A stretch of 64,000 nucleotides of DNA from Halicephalobus mephisto (taxonomy: Eukaryota; Nematoda; Chromadorea; Rhabditida; Panagrolaimidae): assembly GCA_009193035.1 (NCBI GenBank), contig SWDT01000004.1, positions 603,888 to 667,887 on the forward strand, given 5' to 3'. The notes beneath the pieces are model-generated. The model did not search any database. It had not been told where the DNA came from and saw nothing but the letters and a program-made list of their open reading frames with translations. The translations under genes and the position numbers were made by a program. Each line of letters begins with the position of its first letter. Within the stretch, counting starts at the first letter, position 1. Positions 34,146-45,600 of this stretch are shown in pieces.

Positions 34146-35564
34146 GAAGCCTTTACAAAAATCTAATTTTATCTGAATATAATATAGATGAATCAGTTTT
34201 GATGTTTTGTGAGTATTTAGTTTCCTCTTTGGATTATCCCGGAATCTTTGTACTGTAGTGGCACAATATAGAACATTAATAAGCTCGATGCAAGAATTAA
34301 ATCCCCAAAAAATTATTAAAGATCAAAGATCAGATTATTTGAAAAAAATTTTTTTTATTTTTTTTAACAACATTGAAAAAAATTTTTTTATTTTTTTAAA
34401 AACAATAATTTTTAAATAATTTTGCTGGTTAAAAAAGAAGTTTTTTTTCTTCATTAAGTCCTTTTAGAACTGCTGAATATAATTTTCTATTTTCTTTAAG
34501 ATGATTAAAAATTCATAGAATTTTCGAGAATCTAATGAAAGTAAAAAATTTTAAGAATTTTATTAAATTTTTGGGATTTTCTGACATTTTTTGGAATTTT
34601 CAGAATACTTTCAAATTTTATCAAAAATTTTTGAACTTTTGTAGAATCTTTTAAAATATAATAAAAAAATAAAAAATTTTAAGAATTTTATTAAATTATT
34701 GGGATTTTTTGATATTTTTTGGAATTTTCAGAATACTTTGAAATTTTATCAAGGATGTTGGACTTCCAGAATCTAAAAAATATTGAGTTTTGAGGATTTA
34801 TGAAAGCTTCTGGAACTACTAAGAATTCCGTGGAAAATTCTAGAATATTTCAGAATTTTATAAAACTTTTTAGAATTTTCATAAATCTAATAAAAAAATT
34901 AAAAATTTTATAAAAAAGTTAAAACTTTTATAAAAAAATTAAAAATTTTATAAAAAAATTAAAAATTAAAAAAATCGAAAATTCTGGATTTTTTTTTCAA
35001 ATTCTGTAAAAATTTTTAAATTTTCCAGAATCGGATAAAAAATTGCGAAACCTTCCATAATTTCGTGGGATTCTAAAAATCGATGGAAACCCTTGCAAAT
35101 CTCCAAAATCCAGTGGAATTTTCAAAAAAAATCATACTTTTTCTGACATGTAGTAGACAATTCAGAAATCTTCAAGAAGCTCCTAAAATTTTCCGAAGCC
35201 TTTTAAAATTTCAAAAATTTTCAAAAATTTGTAATTTTTAAAATTTTCTGAAATTTATAACTTTCAAAATTTTCTAAAATTTATAATTTTTAATTTTTAA
35301 AATTTTCATTTTTTTTTAAAATATTAAAAATTAATTTTTTTTGACAAAAATGGCCTAAAATTAATATTGTTAAATATGGAGGATTTAAAATCTCGTAATT
35401 CCATAGAAAATAATAATGAAAAAATTCTACAGTATCCACGTAATTTGAGAGATTAACGGTGACAAACAAGAGTGAAAAAATAAAAACGGAAATTTTCGGA
35501 ACCAAGACTACATTTCGTAAAATTTTTCTTTCAAAATTAAAGTTTTTATAAAATATTAAGTATC
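34146..35564. other. AT-rich spacer with one secretory-like open frame (35290-35505, minus)
   Basis: 34480-34760 holds two loose copies of a 175-bp unit (TTGGGATTTTCTGACATTTTT). On the minus strand, after an acceptor-like ATGTAG, the frame reads VPKISVFIFSLLFVTVNLS, which looks like a signal peptide or TM, and then NYVDTVEFFHYYFLWNYEIL. It has no clear start, partner exon or family match. I leave it as a possibility only. Confidence 0.35.
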
Positions 35565-36400
35565 TTTAAAATTCAGAATTAGTTATCAGAATTTTGAATT
35601 CTGAAGGTTGATTTTTGATTTTGACTTTAGATTCAGAATCTATGGGTTTGATTACAGTATTATAAGTACTTTTTTTTGTAGAATTTTAACTTTAAAATTG
35701 GAATATAAGTCCTCGGGATAAGAATGCTTCAGATACAAATATTTCTTAATCCAGAATCCTGGATTCTGGAGATTGAATTTTGACTCTGATTTTAGATTCA
35801 GAATCTACGAGTCCGATTACCTTATTATAAGTAGATTTTGTAGAATTTTAACTTTAAAATTGGAATATAACTCCTCGGGATAAGAATGCTTCAGATAAAA
35901 ATATTTCTTAATCCAGAATCCTGGATTCTGGAGGTTAACTATTGATTTTGACTTTAGATTCAGAATCTATAGGTTTGATTACAGTATTATAAGTACTTTT
36001 TTGTAGAATTTTAACTTTAAAATTGGAATATAAGTCCTCGGGACAGGAGCACTTCAGATAAAAATATTTTTTAATCCAGAATCCTGAATTCTGGAGATTG
36101 AATGTTGACTCTGATTTTAGATTCAGAATCTACGAGTCCGATTACCTTATTATAAGTAGATTTTGTAGAATTTTAACTTCAAAATTGGAATATAACTCCT
36201 CGGGATAAGAATGCTTCAGATAAAAATATTTCTTAATCCAGAATTTTGAATTCTGGAAGTTAACTATTGATTTTGACTTTAGATTCAAAATCTACGAATC
36301 TGATTACAGTATTATAAGTACATTTTGTAGAATTTTAATTTCAAAATTGGAATATAAGTCCTCAGGACAGGAATATCTGGAACAAAAACGTCACATCCAA
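35565..36400. repeat. ~160-175 bp satellite array with CCAGAATCCTGGATTCTGG palindrome
   Basis: Five copies run from 35575 to 36400. Each holds AGATTCAGAATCTACGAGTC, GATTACNNTATTATAAGTA and TATAACTCCTCGGGATAAGA. Most carry a perfect 9-bp inverted repeat, CCAGAATCC/GGATTCTGG, around one base. No gene. Confidence 0.85.
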
Positions 36401-36829
36401 CAACATCATCGATCCGGAAAAATTGTCAACAATTTTAGCAAAATTCTATTAATCGTGTTTTTTTGTATTTTTTATTGTGCTTACTGTAGTGATTTAATTA
36501 CCCAATTTTGAGAAAAAAAATAAAATTCGAAATAAATTTAAAAATTAATTTTTTTCGAACATATCCGAATTCGATTTGTAAAATATAAAAAAAAATTTTG
36601 AATAATTTTAGATTCATAAAATAGTTCAAAGGTCTTCATACGGTGGAAAAAAAATCGAGAATCCTCTTAACAAACAGGAGCTTCGTGATGACGATGAATT
36701 TGGAAAAAAAATAATTCTTCTTCGATTCTAAAAAGCAAAAAGTAAACAACTAATGAAAGAACGTACGTGTCAATTAATATCATAAATCCTGTGCTCCATA
36801 CTACCAAAGCTGGCAATCAGAATTTGAGG
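36401..36829. other. AT-rich spacer
   Basis: No gene or repeat unit is recognised. Confidence 0.4.
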
Positions 36830-37495
36830 TCAAAGTTAATAATTAAAATTTGAGGTTTAAGTTCGACATCAAAGTTGGCAATCAGAATTTGAGGTCAAAG
36901 TTCGACATCAAAGTTAATAGTTAAAATTTGGAGTCAAAGTTAATAATTAAAATTTGAGGTTTAAGTTCGATATCAAAGTTAGTAATTAAGGTTTGAAATC
37001 AGAGTTCGACCTCAAAGTTGATAGTCTAATAAAAATTGAAGTTCTTCATCAAAGTTGGCAATCAAAGTTTGAAGCCAGAGTTCGATATCAAAGTTAATAG
37101 TTAAAGTTTGAATTCAAAGTTCGGCATCAAAGTTGACAATCAGAGTTTGATTTTGAACTTCAATTTCGAATTCTGTCAAATTCGATTTCAAACTTTAATT
37201 TTCAACTTTGATGTCGAACCTTGACCTCAAATTTTGATCATCAACTTTGATGTTGAACTGTGACTATTAACTTTGATTTCGAACTCCATTTTTAAAATTT
37301 GACAATTAACTTTGATTTCGAACTTAAACCTTAAAATTTGACTACAAACTGTGACTATTAACTTAGATTTCGAACTTCAATCTCAAACTTTAACTGTCAA
37401 CTTTGATTTCAAATTCCAATTTTAAAATTTGACAATTAACTTTGATTTCGAACTTCAACTTTAAAATTTGACTTTCAACTTTAATAATACGGAAT
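36830..37495. repeat. Inverted tandem-repeat array, second locus of the AAAGTTCGACATC family
   Basis: The left arm (36830-37140) repeats GTTCGACATCAAAGTTGGCAA and AGTTTGAGGTC-type units. The right arm (37145-37490) repeats the reverse complement (AACTTTGATTTCGAACTTC). It is the same unit and inverted layout as the array in the GPCR intron at 6885-7675. Confidence 0.8.
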
Positions 37496-37679
37496 ATTTG
37501 GAATCTTTAAATCCAAGTTCATCAAATTTTAGGATTCCTTTTGACTAGCAATCAGATCCGTCTTTTTGTTCTTGAAGTTTAAAATTACAAAATCAAAAAT
37601 TAACTTCTGACACAAAATTATTAATTATGACGAATTTGTTTTCAAAAATAATTAAAATTTAAAAAAAATAATTTCCACA

Positions 37680-38640
37680 ACGAAAATTTCAGATAACAAT
37701 TATAAATTTGCTCATTTTTGAGCGAAAGTTTAAATTTTTTATTTAAAGTAAATTAAAAATAAAAATAATTTTCACAATGAAAATTTCAGATAACAATTAA
37801 GAGTTTGCTCATTTTTGAGCCAAAGTTGAAACTTATTATCTAAAGTAAATTAAAACTTAAAATAATTTTCACAACGAAGATTTCTGATAATAATTATAAA
37901 TTCGCTGATTTTTGAGCAAAAGTGAAAATTTTTGTTAAAAAAAATTAAAACTTAAAATAATTTTCACAACGAAAATCTCAGACAACAATGATGAATTTGC
38001 TTTTTTTAAACGAAAATTGAAACTTTTGTTAAAAAGTAACTTAAAAATAAAAATAATTTTCACAACGAAAATTTCTGATAATAATTATAAATTCGCTGAT
38101 TTTTGAGCGAAAGTGAAAATTTTTGTTAAAAAGTAAATTAAAAACGAAATTAATTCTCGCCACGAAAATTTCTGATAATAATTATAAATTCGCTCATTTT
38201 TGAGCGAAAGTGAAAATTTTTGTTAAAAAGTAAATTAAAAATAAAAATAATTCTTACAACGAAAATTTCTGATAATAATTATAAATTCGCTGATTTTTGA
38301 GCGAAAGTTTAAATTTTTGAAAGTAAATTAAAAACGAAATTAACTCTCGTCACGAAAATTGAAACTTTTGTTAAAAAATAAATTAAAAACAAAAATAATT
38401 CTTACAAAGAAAATTTATAATAATAATTATAAATTCGCTGATTTTTGACCAAAAGTGAAAATTTACTATTTAAAGTAAATTAAAAACAAAATTAATTCTC
38501 GCCACGAAGATTGAAACTTTTGTTAAAAAGTAAATTAAAAACAAAAATAACTCTCGCCACGAAAATTTCTAATAATAATTATAAATTCGCTGATTTTTGA
38601 ACAAAAGTAAAAATTTTCATCAACAACAATTTAAAAGAAA
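37680..38640. repeat. ~90-bp tandem array with CTCATTTTTGAG hairpin
   Basis: About ten copies of an 85-95 bp unit carry CACAACGAAAATTTCTGATA, AATTATAAATTCGCTGATTT and TTGTTAAAAAGTAAATTAAA. The CTCATTTTTGAG motif (and variants) is self-complementary. Confidence 0.8.
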
Positions 38641-38874
38641 ATGATGAAATTTATGACTAATTTAGTGTTCTTTGTTTTTTGGCATTACTAAATATTTGTT
38701 TATTTTAAAATAAACTTATTTTGGAAGACCACTTTGTCAACTGAGTCTTAGAAGAAAACACAATCCACGTCATAGCTTGCGCCATCCATATAACCGAAGA
38801 AACACACTTATTGATGAAAAAAATATTTAAATTAAATTATTCAAGAAAATCCGCTTTGGTATTTTTTAATTTGA

Positions 38875-39250
38875 AAGTTGATGTGATGTGGACTCCCTCC
38901 GGCGATGGAGAAAACACAACTTCTTAACAGCTCTTTGTCCAACGATATCTCTTACGTAAACAATGTTAAACTTTGATTCCGAAAATTACAGAATTAGTTA
39001 CTATCCCAATACAAACTTTCGCGGTAAGAGTTCATATTTAGTTCCATTTCAGATTTTTTTCAAAATCCCCATTTTTGAACTTTTGTTTCGAAATTGATGT
39101 GATGTGGACTCCCTCTGGCGATGGAGAAAACACAACTTCTTAACAGCTCTTTGTCCAAAGATATCTCTTACGTAAACAATGTTAAACTTTGATTCTAAAA
39201 ATTACAGAATCCCTGTCGTCCTAGCAGGGACTTTCGCGGTAAGAGTTCCC
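38875..39250 (+). repeat. Two-copy direct duplication of ~170 bp
   Basis: Copy 1 (about 38873-39030) and copy 2 (about 39092-39250) are nearly identical from TTGATGTGATGTGGACTCCC to AACAATGTTAAACTTTGATTC. They then diverge and reunite at ACTTTCGCGGTAAGAGTT. Both keep an ATG followed by MEKTQLLNSSLS codons and a GTAAAC donor-like site. Copy 2 could feed the small gene described next; copy 1 hits a stop codon just after the matching acceptor. Confidence 0.7.
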
Positions 39251-39518
39251 ATTCAATTCCATGTCAACAGTATTTTTTTCGATTTACATAATTTATTTCA
39301 AAACCGCAAAGAATACGATAACCACCGATGTGCAGATTTCTTTTACAATTACAGTATTTATAATTTGTAAAATTTATAAATTTCGAAGTGCTATTTCTTT
39401 TTTAAAAAATTTAAAATTCAAAAATGAAGAAGTGCCAGAGGCAGCAGAAAACCGTATCAACAGTAACTTCTTTCCGGAGCCTCGGCTTCTGGCATCTTCT
39501 TTTTTTTTTGAAATTTAG
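39121..39518 (+). CDS. Candidate small membrane protein gene, convergent with the galectin
   Basis: A three-exon model, 39121-39171, 39208-39238 and 39271-39518, stays in phase. It starts MEKTQLLNSSLSKDISY, passes a short basic link, enters two hydrophobic segments (VFFSIYIIYF and ISFTITVFIICKIY) and ends in a longer polar tail (NEEVPEAAENRINSN). The proposed introns would be only 36 and 32 nt, shorter than usual nematode introns, which is the main argument against the model. The last exon alone is open for 85 codons from 39261. I recognise no family. It could be a decayed gene or a chance open stretch. Confidence 0.3.
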
Positions 39519-39691
39519 GAAATTCGAAATTACAGATCTTCAAAAAAAAAAAAATAAATCTTCAAAAAAAAAAAATAAATCTTCAAAAAAAAAATAAATC
39601 TCAAAAAAATTCGAATTTTTCAAGCCGAAAACGATAAATGGTGGTTTTAGGACGGTGGTGGCAGCTTTTTTGAATTTCGCGGTGTATTTAT

Positions 39692-42600
39692 TCAGGCAGA
39701 AGGCTGGTTGTCGACGATCTGGATTCCAGTAATCTCGACATCTCCTCCGATTTGGAGACCGTGGATATCGTGGGGCTCCGTACGATGGGCATAAGTGGCG
39801 AAACGTTCACCATTGATGAAGATCTAAAAATTTTCGTTTTTATTAATTTCGAAATTTTTTGATTTTTAAAAAGTTATTTCCTCAGGGCATTTCTCATATC
39901 TTACTTAAATTTTAAAAAACAATTTCGAAATCAATTTTATTTAATTAGTATTTTAGGTAATTTTAAGTATAAAATGGATAAAAATAAAAAAATAAAAAAA
40001 TAAAAATGATATGTAAAAAATCATCCCCTCAGGGCATTTTCTTTTTTTAATTTTCATTGACTTCAAATTTTTTTAAAATTAATTTATTTTATTTAATTGA
40101 TATCTTAAGTAATTTTAAATATCAAATGGATAAAAATAAAAAAATAAAAATAATCTATAAAAAATCATCCCCTCAGGGCATTTTCTTTTTTTCAATTTTC
40201 ATTGACTTCAAATTTTTTAAAATTAATTTATTTTATTTAATTAGTATTTTAGATAATTTTAAATATCAAATAGGCAAAAATAAAAAAGTAAAAATAATCT
40301 GTAAAAAATCATTCCCTCAGGGCATTTTCTTTTTTTAATTTTCATTGACTTCGATTTTTTTAAAATTAATTTATTTTATTTAGATTAGTCTAAATACCGA
40401 AAAATTAATGTAAAAAATGTTTAAATTTTGCGAAATAGAGAAAGTAAATGTCGCAGAGGGTCAACTATTGCACAGATTTTTTGATATTTTCAAACTCGTA
40501 GAAATTTATATTTATGAAATTCCTGGGACAGAAACTAGACTAAAGAGGACCTGAAAAAATAGTCTGAATATCAGGGAGTATCAGGTACTGTAGAAGATGA
40601 ATTAGATTCTTAGGCTTTATTATGTTTGAATTATTATAATTATTTTCTGTCTTATTGTTTAGGTAAAAATTGGTGATATTCTTCTTATTTCTATTTTAAC
40701 AAATTGTTTTTAGTCAGTACAATCCTATCTACCATTAGATTACTCTCTGGACAGAAACTAGACTAAAGAGGACCTGAAGCGATAGCCTGAATATCAGGGA
40801 GTATCAGGTACTGTAGAACATCGGTTGTCTTTTATGAGAGGATATATAATTATTGTCTGTCTTATTAAATAAAGATTAGTGATATTCTTCCTATTTCTAT
40901 CTTAACAGAAATAGTACAGTATAAAGTTTCAGAAAATTATTCTCATTGGCTTCGACAACGAAAACATGAACAATCGGTCTGAATCACATCTTTGGTATTG
41001 TGTGAAAAATAATAAATGATTCATCAGAATACTTTGCCAAAAATTTCTCGTTTGGTTTTTATCAATGTGAAAAGGAATGACTGGCCTGAATGCGCTTAAT
41101 AAATAGGAATGAGTGATTCAACTGGACGGTTTGCCAAAATTCATTCGCGATGACTTTTATCATCAAAAACGGAATGACCGATCTGACTCTCGCTTAACGT
41201 AAAGGGAAAATTATTTGTTAAAAATGCCGAAGTCTATAAATAGGTCAACATTGATATCAAATCCGCACTTTGCTCGCAACACTCTGGCAGATAGGTCGAT
41301 ATCTATATCTACATTTATGGAAATCCTAAAATCAAAATCAAATCCGCACTTTGCCCGCAACACTCTGGCAGATAAGTCGATATCTGTATTCATATTTATG
41401 GAAATTCTAAAATCAAAATCAAATCCGCACTTTGCCCGCACCATTCTCGCAGATGGTCGATATCTATATATGTACGTTTATAAAAATTCCAAAATCGAAA
41501 TTAAATCTGCATTTTGCTCGCAACATTCTGGCAGACAGATCAATGTTAAAATCGAAATCAAATCTGCACTTTGCTTGCAACATTCTGGCAGATAGGTCGA
41601 TATCTATATATGTACGTTTATAAAAATTCCAAAATCGAAATTAAATTTGCATTTTGCTCGCAACATTCTGGCAGATAAGTCGATATTTGTATATTTAAAC
41701 TTATAAAAATTTGGAATAAAAAGTAAATGTGCACTTTGCACGCAACATTCTAGCAGATAAATCAATGTTAAAATCGAAGTTAAATGTGCACTTTGCACGC
41801 AACATTCTGGCATACAGTTCGTTAAATATATATCTACATTTATAAAAATTTCAAAATCGATATTAAATGTGCATTTTGCTCGCAGTATTCCGGCAATTTT
41901 TTATTTTTTTAGCGATAGGAAGAAGTGGAAACAACTTTGAAACTAATCTTTTTGGATTTTATTTCTGATATTATATTAAAAAATATTTTCGTTACTGTAA
42001 TAGTCTTTTTTAATACTGTATTAATATACACATCTAATACTCTATTAAAACCTGTATCTAATACTGTATTAAATTATATCTATTGTTTTATAAAGGTCTG
42101 TTTCAATACTTTACTGAAACTTGTTTCTGATACTGTATTAAGCTGTATTTTTGGTACTATAGTAAAACTTGTCTCTGATATCCTATTAAAACCTGTATCT
42201 AATACTGTATTAAATTATATATTTTATACTCTATTAAGACATATTTTTGATACTGTAATAGAATTTGTTTTTGATGTTCTATTAAGCTATATTTTTGATA
42301 TTCTATTAGGTTATACTTTTGATACTCTATTAGGACATACTTTTGATATTCTATTAAGCTATATTTTTAATACTATAATAGAATTTGTTTTTGATATTCT
42401 ATTAAGGCATATTTTTGATACTCTATTAAGCTATGTTTTTGATATTCTATTAAGTTATAATTTTGATACTGTAATAGAACCTATATCTGAGGACCGATGT
42501 CATTATCTTTGTTGATGTATGAAATTATCCAAAATCCTACCTGGAATCCGTATTCTTCGTTACGGATTTCAAGATCGAATCCGACAGCCTTCTCGAGGGG

Positions 42601-45600
42601 GATCTTTCCTTCACGTTCTTCATTGCCCCATTCGTTGGAGAGGAGGGAATTGCGAACAACGGCTTTTTCGTCGAATCTTGGGTTGAAATGGAGAGCAATG
42701 TCGCCGTTTTTCTTCAGCAAATTTATGTGGAATCTTTTGCCTTTTTTTTCAGGAATACCGTAAACGATTAAAGTTTTTCCTGGAGCGATTCCTTCTCCGG
42801 GGATTCCACTTTCGTAAGGCACAGGGTAGTAACGACCACCCCAATGGATGTGAGAAATAAAAACGTCTCCATCGATGGAAAAGTGGCTGATGGAAGAAAG
42901 AGGAACACGATGTTCGTATTCTTTGATTTCTTTTTGATCAGCAAAAATTTGGAATTTGCTGTCATGGGCACGGATTCTGATGTCGATGTCGTCTCCCTTC
43001 TTCCACGGATTGGATTTTCTTTCTTCTTTGCCCCATTCGTTCTTGGAAAACGTGTTAAAAACAAGTTTTCCTTCGTCGAAACGGACAGAAATATGAAGTG
43101 GAACATCGTTTCCGGAGAAATCGGCGGAGGCAGTGTGGAGGTTGACGGTGAAGCGAACGGAATCCTCGGCCGTCTTGCCTTTGACGATCAGGGTCTGTCC
43201 GGGTTCGAAGGGCTCAGTAAGCTTCGATCTGTAGGGGATCGGATAATTCGATTCAAGAGCCATGGCTGGAGGAACTTCCACAACGGTAGTTTGGTAAGGA
43301 TTATCCGTGAATTCTGGCTGGTTGATAGGGTTGTCCAAGCGGACTTCGAAGTTGTTTTCTCCGCTGTCTAAAATTTTTATTTTTATTTTTATTTTTATTT
43401 AAAAACTAAAATTTCGAAATTCTGCGCGAAAATTAAAAAATTTTATTTTATTCATCAATTTCGAAATAAATGAATCAACCGAAATTAAAAAACAAAGGTA
43501 ATCAACCTGAATGACACGCTTTGTGAAACAAGTTTTAAATTTCAAAAATTGGACTATTGTAAAAAAAAGTTGATTTTTTTTGCAAAATTTTCTCGACGGG
43601 AATTTTTCGGATTTTTAAGAAAATTAAAAAATTCTAAAAAATATTAATTTTTCGAATTTTTAAGAAATTAAAAAATTTCAAATTTAAAAAATTTTAAAAG
43701 ACATTAATTTTTCGAATTTTTAAGAAATTTCAAATTTTTAAAAATATTAATTTTTTGAATTTCTAAAAAATTTTAAAAGATATTAATTTTCCGAATTTCT
43801 AAAAAATTAAAAAATTTCAAATTTTAGAAATTTGCAAGAAAATTCTGAAAATATTTAAAATTTTATTACTATAAAGTCAAAAATAAATTTTTTACAAAAT
43901 TTTCAAATTTTTCAAAAATTTTTTGCGAAAATTATCTCGACACGAATTTTAGAAGATTTTTATTTTTAGATATTCAAATTTTGGGAGATATTTTAAAATT
44001 TTTATTTTCAAATATTCAAATTTTAATGGATATTAGAAAATTTTTATTTTTAGATATTCAAATTTTAATGGATATTTTAGAAGATTTTTGTTTCCAAACA
44101 TTCAAATTTTAATGGATATTTTAGAAAATTTTTATTTTTAGATATCCAAATTTTGAGAGATATTTTAGAAAATTTTTATTTTCAAATATTCAAATTTTAA
44201 TGGATATTTTAGAAGATTTTTGTTTCCAAATATCCAAGTTTCTGGGGGATTCTGGAGCATAGTACTGATGTTTTTGAAAAATTTATAAATCTAGCTTCCC
44301 TAATGAAGGAGGAACGTGCGGCTGGCAGCTGGCCAAAGCATAAACAAAATCCAGGGACAGGAGTGACCTAGTGGTTTCGCTCGGGCCGAGTGCGCGGCCG
44401 GGCCCCGGGTGGAACGCCGAAGGGACGGATTCATGCAGATCCGCCGGCGGCTAATTGTTCCTTTTCCGGCGATGAATGGACTAGTTAAAACTGAATAAAA
44501 GACTAAAATAAAATATCCATTAAATTTTAAAAAATTATTTAAAAAAAAAAATATAAAAATTAGGATTGTTAAATTTCGATGAAATTTAGAAAACAGTTTT
44601 TCCGCCTTGATGCGACGGGAAGGACGGGTAATTCAAGAGAAAAGGGGCTTTCCAGTCCGGCAGCCAAACAACTGCTTTTTGGCAAAGGGAGGAGGGCTCT
44701 CTCTCTCTCCGTCGCTTCCGTCAATTCCAATTTTTCGTTCGTCCGTCCGTCCTCAAGGCTGTCGCTTATTTAACAGAGTATCGCGTGCGCACGCAAATAA
44801 CAACAAAAATGCGCAAAAACGAAATAAAAAAAATAAAAAATAAAAAAATATTTTCAGACTCACGTTTGACAATGAGCTCAATGCAATGGCAAAGAAAGCC
44901 GGCTGGATCTAGGAGAGCCCTGGCTCAAAGTCATACTATTTTAAAAACAAAACTGGAAATTCGTTTCGGGACAATTTCGCAAAAAAAAAAAACTCGTTTT
45001 TAATTTTCTAAATATTATGAATTTCAGTTCCTAAATAAAAAAGAAAATTCAGGAAAATTTCACAGAAAAATCAATTTTTAATTTTCTGAATATTGTGAAT
45101 TAAAAAGTTTTTAAACAAGACAAATTTCGTTTTAGAAAAATTTATAAAAAAATTAATTTTCAATTTTTAAAATAAAATTGGAAAATTTATTTCGAGAAAA
45201 TTTCATAAAAAATTAGTTTTAATTTTTTAAATATTATAAATTTAAATTTTAAATAAAATTGGAAAATTTATTTCGAAATAATTTCATAAAAAATTAGTTT
45301 TTAATTTTTTAAATATTATAAATTTAAATTTTTTTAAAAATAAAATTGAAAAATTTTATAAAAAAAATTAATTTTAAATTTTTTAAATATTATAAATTTA
45401 AATTTTAAATAAAATTGGAAAATTTATTTCGAGAAAATTTCATAAAAAAATTAATTTTTATAAATTTTAAAAAATCTGCATGAAGTTTTCTCGACACGAA
45501 TTTTTGAAATTTAAAAATTTAATTTTTTGATAAATTTGAAGTTTTTTTAAATAAACAAATTTTAAAAATTGAATGAAAATATCTAATTTGAACTGTGTCA

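Noticed and set aside
41925..42515. 196-codon open frame, Leu/Ile/Phe/Tyr-rich
   Set aside because: It lies exactly on a 24-bp minisatellite; unit length divisible by three keeps any frame open. No start context or splice partner.
42497..43371. Plus-strand frames opposite the galectin exon (up to 175 codons)
   Set aside because: Shadows of a well-supported conserved minus-strand exon; their peptides have no domain logic.
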